Assembly: GCA_017618195.1 (NCBI GenBank)
Contig: JAFZUW010000056.1
Span: 1 to 64,000 of the forward strand
Length of the DNA: 64,000 bases
Source of the DNA: Lachnospiraceae bacterium
GTDB taxonomy: Bacteria > Bacillota > Clostridia > Lachnospirales > Lachnospiraceae
Direction of reading: 5' to 3'
Shown: positions 33,102 to 42,145 of the stretch, piece after piece
Layout: each line of letters opens with the position of its first letter
Position numbering within the stretch: position 1 is the stretch's first letter
Notes under the pieces: generated by a model
What the model was told of the DNA's origin: nothing
Database searches by the model: none
Seen by the model: the letters and a program-made list of their open reading frames with translations, nothing else
Position numbers and translations under genes: made by a program

Positions 33102-34532
33102 ATGGAAGAGAACAAAGTGCAGGACAATCCGGAAGTGACCGTGCAGGACACTGAGCCTGCCGAGGAAACGCGGGGTAAAAAGAAAGGCCTATTCGGCGGA
33201 ATGAAAGACGCCGGAAAGTATCAAGGACAGGCGACTGCCGCGTTCCTGGTGCTTGCCGGGGCCTTGATCTTTTATTACCTGCTTCACGGACTTCCGACCA
33301 TGGCACACGCGCTGAGGTCGGTTACAAAAGCTCTTGCGCCCGCTATATGGGGCTTCTGTATTGCATTCCTGATGAATCCGCTTGTTCGTCTGATTGAGCG
33401 GGTATTCATCCGCTGGGGAATGTCCCGGAAAGGGCGGAAAGGCGAAACGCCGGAGCAGAAGGAAAGCCGTGTCCGGAGCCATAGCCGCGGGTTTGCCATT
33501 CTGATCACGGTGGTTCTGGTTCTTGCCATGATCACGCTCTTGCTGGTAGCCATTATTCCCGAGTTTACAGCCAGTATCGAAACACTGCTGAATAACGTTC
33601 CTTCCTACGCAGAGACGACGCGTGACTCGTTGGATAAACTGGTTTCCAAGAATGAGACAATTAAAGAAACTTTCCAGCCTATCATTGAGAGTTCGACGGA
33701 GAGCTTGAAGAACTTCCTGCAGGACCGTCTGACTTCCATTATTTCGACGTCCGCCAAGCTGGTTACGGACAGTCTGAAGGCTATCCTCCGGGTGCTCTTT
33801 AACCTTTTGATCGGTTTGATCTTCGCAATCTACATGATGAAGGATAAGGAATACCTGATCGGTCTCGTGAAGAAGATCATATTTGCCGTCTTCCCGAAGA
33901 AAACCGCAAAGGTTACCGTTCAGACACTTCACAAGGCAAATGGCATCTTCTCGACGGCAATCCTCGGAAAGATTCTTGACTCGGCCGTAATCGGTATGCT
34001 CTGTTTTATCGGTACGAACATTCTCGGACTCTTCTTCGATGGCATCGCACAGTATAAAGGACTGGTCAGCATCATCATCGGCGTTACGAACGTGATTCCG
34101 TTCTTCGGACCGTTCATCGGCGGTATCCCGTGCGCGTTCCTGATCTTCTGCGCCAACCCGGTGCACGGATTGGTATTCGCGGGATTCATTCTTGTGCTGC
34201 AGCAGTTCGACGGAAACTATCTTGATCCGCACATTGTCGGAAAGAAAGTCGGCATGAAGCCGATTTACGTACTGCTTGCATGTACGCTGTTCTCGAACCT
34301 CTGGGGTATTCTCGGAATGCTGGTCGCGGTTCCCACGTTTGCCCTCGTATATTCCATCATGAAATCCTTCCTTGAGGTAAGACTTGAGGAGAAACATCTT
34401 CCGAAAGAGACGGAATGCTACATCACGACGCCGGGAGCCATCCTGGTGCAGAACAGCGATGAGGCGGCGCGCCGGAAGGCGCAGGCGGCCGAAACGGATG
34501 ACCGGATTGAATCCGATATTCAAAACTGCTGA
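33102..34532 (+). CDS. AI-2E family transporter
   Basis: 476 residues with about eight helices in the PerM/TqsA/YhhT arrangement: a helix pair at about 45-90, one at about 120-145, a long extracytoplasmic amphipathic segment (about 150-240), then five helices up to 440. Family marks include GLIFAIYMMKDKEYL, GVTNVIPFFGPFIGGIP and the LQQFDGNYLDPHIVGKKVG segment. Members export autoinducer-2 or other small solutes or act as Na+/H+ exchangers; the substrate is not readable. The N and C termini are charged and cytoplasmic. A terminator follows directly. Confidence 0.87.
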   Translation: MEENKVQDNPEVTVQDTEPAEETRGKKKGLFGGMKDAGKYQGQATAAFLVLAGALIFYYLLHGLPTMAHALRSVTKALAPAIWGFCIAFLMNPLVRLIERVFIRWGMSRKGRKGETPEQKESRVRSHSRGFAILITVVLVLAMITLLLVAIIPEFTASIETLLNNVPSYAETTRDSLDKLVSKNETIKETFQPIIESSTESLKNFLQDRLTSIISTSAKLVTDSLKAILRVLFNLLIGLIFAIYMMKDKEYLIGLVKKIIFAVFPKKTAKVTVQTLHKANGIFSTAILGKILDSAVIGMLCFIGTNILGLFFDGIAQYKGLVSIIIGVTNVIPFFGPFIGGIPCAFLIFCANPVHGLVFAGFILVLQQFDGNYLDPHIVGKKVGMKPIYVLLACTLFSNLWGILGMLVAVPTFALVYSIMKSFLEVRLEEKHLPKETECYITTPGAILVQNSDEAARRKAQAAETDDRIESDIQNC

Positions 34533-34538
34533 TAAGAA

Positions 34539-34574
34539 TAAGGCTGCTGCAGGTTATCTGCGGCAGCCTTTTTG
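34539..34574 (+). terminator. Intrinsic terminator after the AI-2E family gene
   Basis: An 11-bp stem with one G-U pair (34542-34552 with 34558-34568), 5-nt loop and T5. It ends the operon before the convergent nrdG-like gene. Confidence 0.92.
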
Positions 34575-34605
34575 CATACATGGGTATTCGGTAACGAGCC
34601 TCCGC

Positions 34606-35304
34606 TCAGTCGATTCCGCGGATCGAAACCGAAGGAACGTACGGGAGGAGGATTTCGCGGAATCGCTCAACCGTTTGCTTATCGGGGGCGGAGTAGCGTC
34701 CCGGTGCAAGAATCTCGTCGGAATCGCGATAGGACTGCAGATAATAAGCCTTGCAGCCTTGGATCCACTGACCGATCGCTTCCATCGAGGCGTCATCGTG
34801 CAGCTCCGCCATCAGCGTGGTGCGGAACTCGTAATCGATGCCGCTTTCCATCAGAAGCTTTACGCTCCGCTCGACCTTATCGGTCTGAAAGCCCGGAAGT
34901 CCGATCGTCTCGCCGTAGCGCTCGCGGGAGTTTTTGATATCCATCGCGACATAGTTGAGAAGCCCTTCCTTAAGGAGTGCTTCGAGCATGTCCGGATTCT
35001 GGCCGTTACTGTCTAATTTGACGGCAAAGCCTTTTGCGCGGACGGCGCGGATAAATTCCGGCAGATCCTTCTGGATAGTCGGCTCGCCGCCGGTTATCGC
35101 AACGCCTTCAAGACGTCCTTTGCGGCTCTCGAGGAAAGCGAAGAACTCGTCCTCGGGAATAAGGGGAGCCTTCTCGGGAGCCAGTACGAGACCCGCGTTA
35201 TGACAGAAGGGACAGCGGAAATTGCACCCGCCGGTGAAGACCGTGCAGGCAATATGCCCCGGAAAATCCAATAGAGTCAGTTTTTGTAAGCCGTGAATCT
35301 GCAT
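34606..35304 (-). CDS. nrdG: Anaerobic ribonucleoside-triphosphate reductase activating protein (radical SAM)
   Basis: 232 residues. The CxxxCxxC motif (Cys27, Cys31, Cys34 in GGCNFRCPFCHN) and TGGEP mark a radical-SAM activase. The LTLLDFPGHIACTVFTGGCN N terminus is characteristic of the longer NrdG2-type proteins that put the glycyl radical on class III ribonucleotide reductase. No reductase gene (nrdD) lies in the window, so the target is elsewhere, and other glycyl-radical partners cannot be excluded. GGAGG precedes the start. It follows tadA by 24 bp in one operon. Confidence 0.85.
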   Translation of the reverse strand: MQIHGLQKLTLLDFPGHIACTVFTGGCNFRCPFCHNAGLVLAPEKAPLIPEDEFFAFLESRKGRLEGVAITGGEPTIQKDLPEFIRAVRAKGFAVKLDSNGQNPDMLEALLKEGLLNYVAMDIKNSRERYGETIGLPGFQTDKVERSVKLLMESGIDYEFRTTLMAELHDDASMEAIGQWIQGCKAYYLQSYRDSDEILAPGRYSAPDKQTVERFREILLPYVPSVSIRGID

Positions 35305-35328
35305 TTTAATCCTCCGGAATAAGAACCG

Positions 35329-35829
35329 TTATATGTCCTGGGGGTCGTCTTTGCGGGCCTGTTCGCGGGCACGCATCTGCCGGAAGAACTCCTGCAGAAT
35401 GCTGCTGCACTCTTCCTGCATGATGCCGCGCGTGATTTCCACCCGGTGGTTGAACTCCTTCATCTGGAGCAGGTTCAGGATGGAACCCGCGCATCCTGCC
35501 TTCGGGTTGTCCGTGCCGATCACGACGCGGTCCATACGGGACTGCACGATCGCGCCCGCGCACATCTGGCAGGGCTCTAACGTTACGTACATCGTGCAGC
35601 CTTCAAGCCGCCAGTCGCCGATCACGCGGCATGCCTGGCGGATCGCGGTAATCTCCGCATGCGCAAGCGTCGTATGCTGCGTCTTGCGGCGGTTGAATCC
35701 CCTGCCGATAATGCGTCCTTCGTAAAGGATTACGCAGCCGATCGGAACCTCGCCGAGAGCGGCTGCGCGCTCGGCCTGACGGAGCGCTTTTCTCATATAG
35801 TAATAGTCATCTCGTACCTGCTTTTGCAA
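35329..35829 (-). CDS. tadA: tRNA-specific adenosine deaminase
   Basis: 166 residues. Zinc deaminase motifs HAEITAI (catalytic HAE) and PCQMCAGAI (PCxxC) identify TadA, which makes inosine at the wobble position of tRNA-Arg(ACG). I take the TTG at 35829 because it lies behind GGGG and gives the usual DDYYYMRKALRQAE N terminus; the first ATG (35796) would remove 11 family-typical residues. Promoter at 35864-35892 on the minus strand. Confidence 0.92.
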   Translation of the reverse strand: MQKQVRDDYYYMRKALRQAERAAALGEVPIGCVILYEGRIIGRGFNRRKTQHTTLAHAEITAIRQACRVIGDWRLEGCTMYVTLEPCQMCAGAIVQSRMDRVVIGTDNPKAGCAGSILNLLQMKEFNHRVEITRGIMQEECSSILQEFFRQMRAREQARKDDPQDI

Positions 35830-35863
35830 GAGCGTACCCCTTTGTCAACTGTTTTTTTATCCC

Positions 35864-35892
35864 AGTATATCATCGAAAAACCAAAATGTATA
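35864..35892 (-). promoter_or_regulatory. Promoter of the tadA-nrdG operon
   Basis: Minus strand: -10 TATACT (35869-35864) with TGA before it (extended -10), and a partial -35 TATACA (35892-35887) at 17 bp. It faces away from the divergent promoter at 35932-35960. Confidence 0.55.
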
Positions 35893-35931
35893 CTTTTATT
35901 GCATAAAAATGAAAAAATTTATTTTTTGAAG

Positions 35932-35960
35932 TTGTATTTTGCATCTGTCCATAGTACAAT
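35932..35960 (+). promoter_or_regulatory. Promoter of the LacI-fold/GGDEF gene
   Basis: -35 TTGTAT (35932-35937), 17-bp spacer, -10 TACAAT (35955-35960). The leader is about 72 nt, with GCATGCTTTTGCAT as a small inverted repeat near its 5' end. Confidence 0.7.
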
Positions 35961-36039
35961 AAACACTGAGATTATGCATGCTTTTGCATATCGCCCTATG
36001 GATGGATGTTCTGATCTGCGTGATAAGTGGAGGATTATT

Positions 36040-37974
36040 ATGAATCTGGGGCAGAAGAAGAAAATAGCAATTCTCATATCCAGAAGCTCAGCGGAATATC
36101 AATATATCCTGCTCAGCCGTCTGGTAGCCAAAGCGCGTGAATACGGCTACTATGCGCTGGTTTATTCCTGCTTCGGCAAGTACGGAAACAACGAAGCTTA
36201 TGATATCGGTGAAGCATATATTACGGAACTGCCTGATTTCTCGGAAATGAACGGGATCATTCTGGCAATCGATACGTTTGAGACGCATTCCGTTGCGGAG
36301 AAGATACTCGAGCTGGTCCGCGAAAAGGCAACGTGTCCGGTAGTCAGTGTGCGCCGTTACGTGGAAGGCTTTTACAATATCCTGATCGATGACGAGAATT
36401 CGATGGAAGGAATCACGGAGCACCTGATCGAGGAACACGGGTACCGGGATTTCTGTTTTGTAAACGGGCCGCGCGAGCACATTGATGCGCAGCACAGATT
36501 GGCATGTTTTTTGCGCGTTATGGAAGAACACAAGGTGCCGATCGATCCGGAGGATATCTATTACGGCAATTTCTGGCGTGATGCCGGACCCGGCGCGGTG
36601 GATTACCTTCTGACGGGCCGCAAGAAATGGCCCGAGGTCATTGTGTGCGCGAACGACTACATGGCAATCTCCGTGATCAACGAGCTGCAGAGCCGCGGAA
36701 TCCGCGTACCGCAGGACATTGCGGTAACCGGCTTCGACGATATTTCGGAAACCGATGCAACGGTGCCGACGCTTACTTCGGTGCGTGTCAACGTGCGGGA
36801 GATGGCGGAACGCGCGGTGGAAGCCGTACGTCTTCTCGAAGAGGGCGAACGCGTTCCCGTGATCACGTACATCACAAGCCACGTCGTTATCCGCGAATCG
36901 TGCGGATGCGGTTCGAGAAACTCGTTCCAGTTTGAAAAGTCCGTGCGCCGGTATTTCGATGCCGACCAGCGCTCGAGAACGTATCTGATGCAGTCGATGT
37001 TCATGAGCATCAATGCGGAAAAGGCGAAGGACGTTGACGAACTGAACAACGTAATCTACGCATTTGCCAACCAGAATGAGAACCTGCGGGATTTCTACGT
37101 TATCCTGAACGATTACGACTGGCGCACGCAGGATCCGGAGGAATTTAAAGGCTTTACGCCGATGATGCACCTGCGGACGGCAATCCGCGAGAACCGGCTT
37201 CTGGGACATGTCGATCATGTTTTTGAGATCAGCGAGATCCTGCCGGAGGAATATGTCAGCGAAGACCCGTGCGGCTACTACATCGTGCCGCTTCATTATC
37301 ATGATGCGTGTCTCGGGTACGGCGTGATGTCTTTTAGCGGCGACAGCGTTCCGAACCTGTTCTTCCAGTGCTTTATTACGAATATCTGTACGGCGCTTGA
37401 AGAGATCCGTTCCAACATGAAGAAGGAAGCTCTGATCAGCGAGCTCCAGCAATTGTATGTCAGCGACGTTCTGACCGGGCTTGCAAACCGCCGGGGATTC
37501 GAGCAGAAGTGCGAATCCATGTACGAGGCGGCCGTCCGGAAGCGTCAGCCGATGGCAATTGTCGGAATCGATATGGACGGATTGAAGGACATTAACGATA
37601 CGTTCGGTCATATGTACGGAGACCTTGCGCTTAAGGCGATTGCAAATGCGATGTCCGCCGCCTGCTTCAACGGCGAGTCGTGTTACCGTGTCGGCGGCGA
37701 CGAATTCCAGATGCTCGCGCTTGACTATAATGAGGATATGGTGCTTGAATACCGGAACCGGTTCAAGGCGTTTCTTGACGACTACAACCGCCGCTCCGGC
37801 AGACCTTACATCGTGCAGGCCAGCTTCGGATACGTAATCGTGGATCCGAAGGCAGGCAGGCCGCTCGGAGAATGGATGACCATCAGCGACAACCGCATGT
37901 ACGAGGAGAAGAATGCCCGCCGTGCGACCAGAAAGATCATCCGGGAAACTTCGGAAGAACAAAATAAACAGTAA
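36040..37974 (+). CDS. Diguanylate cyclase with LacI-type periplasmic-binding sensor domain
   Basis: 644 residues, no signal peptide and no N-terminal helix-turn-helix. Residues about 8-290 form a LacI/GalR-type sugar-binding fold (KKIAILISRSSAEYQYILL, VICANDYMAISVINELQSRGIRVPQDIAVTGFDD). A middle linker (about 300-460) holds a CGCG pair and GAF-like features. The C-terminal GGDEF domain has DMDGLKDINDTFGHMYGD and intact GGDEF at about 552-556, so it should make c-di-GMP. No RxxD inhibitory site is seen at the usual place. It is a cytosolic protein joining sugar sensing to c-di-GMP synthesis, and galK follows 51 bp later. Confidence 0.9.
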   Translation: MNLGQKKKIAILISRSSAEYQYILLSRLVAKAREYGYYALVYSCFGKYGNNEAYDIGEAYITELPDFSEMNGIILAIDTFETHSVAEKILELVREKATCPVVSVRRYVEGFYNILIDDENSMEGITEHLIEEHGYRDFCFVNGPREHIDAQHRLACFLRVMEEHKVPIDPEDIYYGNFWRDAGPGAVDYLLTGRKKWPEVIVCANDYMAISVINELQSRGIRVPQDIAVTGFDDISETDATVPTLTSVRVNVREMAERAVEAVRLLEEGERVPVITYITSHVVIRESCGCGSRNSFQFEKSVRRYFDADQRSRTYLMQSMFMSINAEKAKDVDELNNVIYAFANQNENLRDFYVILNDYDWRTQDPEEFKGFTPMMHLRTAIRENRLLGHVDHVFEISEILPEEYVSEDPCGYYIVPLHYHDACLGYGVMSFSGDSVPNLFFQCFITNICTALEEIRSNMKKEALISELQQLYVSDVLTGLANRRGFEQKCESMYEAAVRKRQPMAIVGIDMDGLKDINDTFGHMYGDLALKAIANAMSAACFNGESCYRVGGDEFQMLALDYNEDMVLEYRNRFKAFLDDYNRRSGRPYIVQASFGYVIVDPKAGRPLGEWMTISDNRMYEEKNARRATRKIIRETSEEQNKQ

Positions 37975-38025
37975 TCCGCGGACGTGTGCCGGGGCTTTTC
38001 GGCTGCGTCGTGGTAAGGAAGAGAT

Positions 38026-39186
38026 ATGAATTTGAAGGATGAATTTGTCCGCCTGTTCGGAGAGGGCGGCGAAATTCGGGAGTACTTTGCGCCCGGACGC
38101 GTGAATTTGATCGGAGAACATACGGATTATAACGGAGGGCACGTATTTCCCTGTGCCCTGACCATCGGAACATATGCCTGCGCGAGACGCAGAACGGACC
38201 GGAAGCTGAGGTTTTCATCATTGAATTTTCCGGAAGCGGGGATCTTGGAGTCTTCGCTTGACGACCGTGAATACCGGAAGGAGCTCGGCTTTTCGAATTA
38301 TCCGCGAGGCGTGATCGTAACCGCGGCGGAGCAGGGATACGAAGCGGATGCCGGAATGGACATTCTCTATTACGGAACGATTCCGAATTCCTCGGGACTT
38401 TCCTCTTCGGCATCGATCGAGGTGCTGACCGGGTTCATCATAAAGGATCTGTTCGGATTTGACTTCGACGGGATCACCAATGCGAAGATCGGACAGCAGG
38501 CCGAGAACCGCTTCATCGGCGTAAACTGCGGCATCATGGACCAGTTTGCGATCGCGATGGGTAAGAAGGATACCGCGATCTTCCTTAACACGGCAACACT
38601 CAGGTATCAATATGCGCCGCTCGTTCTCGACGGAGTGAAGATACTTATCATGAATACGAACAAGAAGCGCGGTCTCGGCGACTCCAAATACAACGAGCGC
38701 CGCGAAGAGTGCGAAAGAGCGCTAAAGGATCTGCAGAAGGCGGTCGACATTAAGACGCTCGGAGACCTCGATGAAGAAGGCTTCGTGCTTTATTCGGAGA
38801 TGATCCGGTCGCAGGTATGCATGAAGCGCGCGAGACACGCGGTGTTTGAAAACCGCAGAACGATCCGTGCGGCGGAAGCGCTGCGGGAAGGCGATCTCGT
38901 GAAATTCGGGCAGCTGATGAACGAGTCACATGTGTCGCTTCGAAGGGATTACGAGGTGACCGGTCTCGAGCTCGACACGCTTGTGGAAGCGGCCTGGGAG
39001 CAGGAAGGCGTCATCGGTGCGAGAATGACCGGAGCCGGTTTCGGTGGATGTGCGGTTGCTCTTGTAAAAGAGCGGTATCTGCCCGTCGTGATGGATGCGG
39101 TCGGCCGGACGTACCGCGACAAGATCGGTTATGACCCGACATTTTATATTGCGCAGACCGGAGACGGTCCGGCGCGGATCGGATAA
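38026..39186 (+). CDS. galK: Galactokinase
   Basis: 386 residues, standard GHMP kinase length. It phosphorylates galactose to galactose-1-phosphate. Motifs: APGRVNLIGEHTDYNGG (galactokinase signature) at about 24-40, the ATP loop GTIPNSSGLSSSAS at about 119-132, and the C-terminal MTGAGFGGCAV. GAAGAG precedes the start. No galT or galE lies adjacent. Its company is two c-di-GMP proteins, which suggests the sugar-binding diguanylate cyclase may report on galactose. Confidence 0.95.
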   Translation: MNLKDEFVRLFGEGGEIREYFAPGRVNLIGEHTDYNGGHVFPCALTIGTYACARRRTDRKLRFSSLNFPEAGILESSLDDREYRKELGFSNYPRGVIVTAAEQGYEADAGMDILYYGTIPNSSGLSSSASIEVLTGFIIKDLFGFDFDGITNAKIGQQAENRFIGVNCGIMDQFAIAMGKKDTAIFLNTATLRYQYAPLVLDGVKILIMNTNKKRGLGDSKYNERREECERALKDLQKAVDIKTLGDLDEEGFVLYSEMIRSQVCMKRARHAVFENRRTIRAAEALREGDLVKFGQLMNESHVSLRRDYEVTGLELDTLVEAAWEQEGVIGARMTGAGFGGCAVALVKERYLPVVMDAVGRTYRDKIGYDPTFYIAQTGDGPARIG

Positions 39187-39292
39187 GATGATCCGAACTT
39201 AGCGGCTTTTATGCCGATAGCGTAAATAAAGTTTAAAAGAATAGAATTTCAGCGCGTAAGCGCGGCATTTTCGGAAGAGGAGTAAATGAAAA

Positions 39293-42061
39293 ATGAATTT
39301 GGACGCTAATGAAAAGAAGAGGCTGCTGGAAATCTTCGCGGCGAACCTTGCGACCTACCGCAAGGCGATGAAGCAGTCGCAGGAGGAATTCGGTGCGAAG
39401 ATTGGAATTACGAGACAGACGGTCAGCTCCATTGAGCGCGGGGCGTATCCGTTGACGTGGTCGATATTCCTGTCTTGCCTCTTCATCTGCATGTCCCACG
39501 TGAGAGCGAAGAAACTGATTTTCAACACATTTGCCGCCGAGGAAGCATTCCTTTCGTACCTGACGTCCATGATGGGCGACTCGTCCGCGAAGAGCATTCC
39601 GACCGGTCACGGCTATGCGCGTCAGGTGTATTTCGGTACCTGTACGGTAAAGGACGACAACCGCTACACGATCGTGGACTGCGACGCCGGCGTCGAGGAA
39701 ATGTTCGGCGTGCATGCAAAGGACGGTTCGAGCGGATATCTTTCGCTTGTTTATAAGGATGACCGGGATACCGTGCGCAGGATTCTCGATGAGAAGATCC
39801 GCAAGCAGATGGTTGTCTGCATGGAGCACCGCATTCTGACGGCCGAAGGACAGGTTGTTTCGGTACAGTGCTTCGTACGCCGCCAGAAGAAGATGATGAA
39901 GAACGGTCTGTTCGACATCACAATCACCCAGCTGACCGGGGAAATGCTCCGCAAGCGCCAGGTGAACAGCCTTCTCACGACGCTTCCGGTAGGCGTTGCG
40001 GTATTTGAATTCCAGGGCCGCGTTTCGCATGAGAACGTCCCCGAGATTTATTATGCCAACGATGCGTTTTATAAGATGATCGGCCATGCCGCAGAGCAGT
40101 TCGCGTCGATCCATAACAATTATCTGACCGAGATTGTCGCGCCTGACGACGTGAAGAACGTTGCCCGGCTTTTTGACCCGAAGGCGGAGCCCGAAACCGT
40201 TCATGAGGCGGAGTTCCGCGTAAACCGTTTCGACGGCAGCGTTTCGTGGGTTCACTGCAACGCGCTTGTCGTAAGCCGCGGCGAGGACGGAACCAACATT
40301 ATCAGCTGCGCATTTACCGAGATCACGAAGCGTATCAATGCCGAGATGTCCATGAAGCATCAGCTGGACCATTACCGCCAGCTTGAGGAGACATCCGACG
40401 ACATCCAGTTCGGCTACAGCGTGGAGGACGACCGGATCAATCTGCCGGCGAAGCTTGCCGCAGCGCTCGGAACCGAGAGCATCATCACCCGTTTCATGGA
40501 GAAGAACCTCTTAAAGAAGTTTGTTTTCGAAGAGGATTACGAAGCTTGCGCAGCCCTTCTTGAGAATACGCAGGCGACCGGCGATAACGCTAAAGGAGAA
40601 GTCCGCCTTAAGATCGACGGCAAGGAATTCCGCTGGTGCAGAGTGATTCTGCTTGCGGCAAAGGACGAGCAGGGAAAGGTTTCCCACATTTACGGCCGTA
40701 TCGAGCAGATCGACGAGGAGCGCAAGATCCGCAAGGAGCGCACCAACGACCGGATGCTGATCAACCGGCTTTCTTCCACCGACCGTCTGACCGGACTTTA
40801 CAACCGCACCGCGTTCCGCGCAAGACTGCAGGAGACGCTTGCCGATCCGGAGATGGATGCCGTGCATGCGGTGATCTACTGCGACATTAACGATTTCTCA
40901 TACATTAACGAAAAATACGGCTACCCGGCAGGTGACCGGATGCTTCGCGAATTTGCCGCGATGTTCCAGAGAAAAGGCAAGAAATGCTTTGCCTGCCGTA
41001 TCCATTCCGACTATTTCCTCATCTATGTGAACGGCGAGTCGAAGGAGCAGGTAATTGCCAAGCTCCGCAGCTGGTCAAAGGTATTCGTGGAGCATCAGAT
41101 GAAGGCATACCCGGGGATTGACATCCAGCTTTCGAGCGGCGTGTATTTCCTAAAGAAGAACGACCACGATATTCCGCTTGCGATGGACAACGCGAACCTT
41201 GCGAGAAAGCAGGCGAAGATCGGTCAGGACAGTTCTTATGTCGTTTATACGGAGGAACTCCGTCAGCAGCGTAACCATGAGCAGACGATTGCCGGTGAGA
41301 TCCAGAATGCCATCCGCAACAACCGGATCGAGGTATTCTTCCAGCCAAAATTCTCCTTGGAGACGCAGGAACTGATCGGCGCCGAGGCGCTTGCCCGCTG
41401 GCTTACCGAAGACGGAACGTACCGCTATCCGGCGGACTTCGTACCGATCCTCGAAAAGACCGGTCACGTAACCGACCTCGACTTCTGCATTTACACCAAT
41501 GTGCTGCAGGCACTGCAGGATTGGAAGAAGCAGGGCATGAAGCTCGTCCCGATCTCCGTGAACTTCAGTAAGAACAACCAGAGCTTTCAGAAGTTCGACG
41601 AGCGGATCAGCCGTCTTGCCGAGCAGTACGACGTGGACAGCAAATACATTGAGATTGAAGTAAACGAAGAGATGCTTCTCGCGGAAAAGGAGGGTACCGC
41701 CGATTCAATCCGTGACCTTCAGAACCGCGGATTCAAGATCACGCTTGATGATTTCGGCTCCGGCAAGGAATCCCTTTCCATGCTGATCAACGCTCCGGTC
41801 AACATCGTTAAGATCGGACGGTCCTTCCTGACCCGGATCGGCAATTCCGAGATGGAGCAGAATTATGTACGCTGCATGTGCGACATGATTTCCGCCGTAA
41901 AGAAGGAAGCGGTGTTCGAAGGCGTTGAGACGAAGGAACAGGCAGATTTCCTGACAAGCTGCGGTTTCACAACCGCACAGGGCTTCCTGTTCGAGCGCCC
42001 GATCCCGTTAGAAGAGTTTGAAAACAAATACCTGAAGAAGCAGATTCTGCCTTCGGCATAA
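39293..42061 (+). CDS. HTH(XRE)-PAS-degenerate GGDEF-EAL protein
   Basis: 922 residues. It opens with an XRE-type helix-turn-helix (about 15-60: FAANLATYRKAMKQSQEEFG...GITRQTVSSIERG). PAS-like regions cover roughly 105-210, 225-340 and 365-470. The GGDEF domain (about 500-640) has RIHSDYF in place of GGDEF, so no cyclase activity is expected. The EAL domain (about 670-915) keeps EALAR (E698), the N in NFSKN, DDFGSG and EGVETKEQ and should hydrolyse c-di-GMP. There are no membrane helices. A c-di-GMP phosphodiesterase carrying its own DNA-binding domain is uncommon. It starts behind AGAGGAG; a terminator follows. Confidence 0.88.
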   Translation: MNLDANEKKRLLEIFAANLATYRKAMKQSQEEFGAKIGITRQTVSSIERGAYPLTWSIFLSCLFICMSHVRAKKLIFNTFAAEEAFLSYLTSMMGDSSAKSIPTGHGYARQVYFGTCTVKDDNRYTIVDCDAGVEEMFGVHAKDGSSGYLSLVYKDDRDTVRRILDEKIRKQMVVCMEHRILTAEGQVVSVQCFVRRQKKMMKNGLFDITITQLTGEMLRKRQVNSLLTTLPVGVAVFEFQGRVSHENVPEIYYANDAFYKMIGHAAEQFASIHNNYLTEIVAPDDVKNVARLFDPKAEPETVHEAEFRVNRFDGSVSWVHCNALVVSRGEDGTNIISCAFTEITKRINAEMSMKHQLDHYRQLEETSDDIQFGYSVEDDRINLPAKLAAALGTESIITRFMEKNLLKKFVFEEDYEACAALLENTQATGDNAKGEVRLKIDGKEFRWCRVILLAAKDEQGKVSHIYGRIEQIDEERKIRKERTNDRMLINRLSSTDRLTGLYNRTAFRARLQETLADPEMDAVHAVIYCDINDFSYINEKYGYPAGDRMLREFAAMFQRKGKKCFACRIHSDYFLIYVNGESKEQVIAKLRSWSKVFVEHQMKAYPGIDIQLSSGVYFLKKNDHDIPLAMDNANLARKQAKIGQDSSYVVYTEELRQQRNHEQTIAGEIQNAIRNNRIEVFFQPKFSLETQELIGAEALARWLTEDGTYRYPADFVPILEKTGHVTDLDFCIYTNVLQALQDWKKQGMKLVPISVNFSKNNQSFQKFDERISRLAEQYDVDSKYIEIEVNEEMLLAEKEGTADSIRDLQNRGFKITLDDFGSGKESLSMLINAPVNIVKIGRSFLTRIGNSEMEQNYVRCMCDMISAVKKEAVFEGVETKEQADFLTSCGFTTAQGFLFERPIPLEEFENKYLKKQILPSA

Positions 42062-42074
42062 CGAAGAACAACAG

Positions 42075-42109
42075 AAAGCGTCCCCCGGATTACCGGAGGA
42101 CGCTTTTTT
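42075..42109. terminator. Bidirectional terminator between convergent genes
   Basis: A stem of about 13 bp with one C-A mismatch (42075-42087 with 42093-42106) and T6 on the plus strand. On the minus strand it also ends in T-rich sequence, so it serves the HTH-EAL gene and the sigma-partner gene ending at 42146. Confidence 0.88.
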
Positions 42110-42145
42110 ACGTTAAGTCGAGCCTTTATGGGATTTTCCGCAGGT

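Noticed and set aside
36088..38142. 684-codon minus-strand ORF opposite the LacI-fold/GGDEF gene
   Set aside because: Complement of a gene with intact GGDEF and LacI-type motifs; no ribosome site or recognisable domain on the minus strand.
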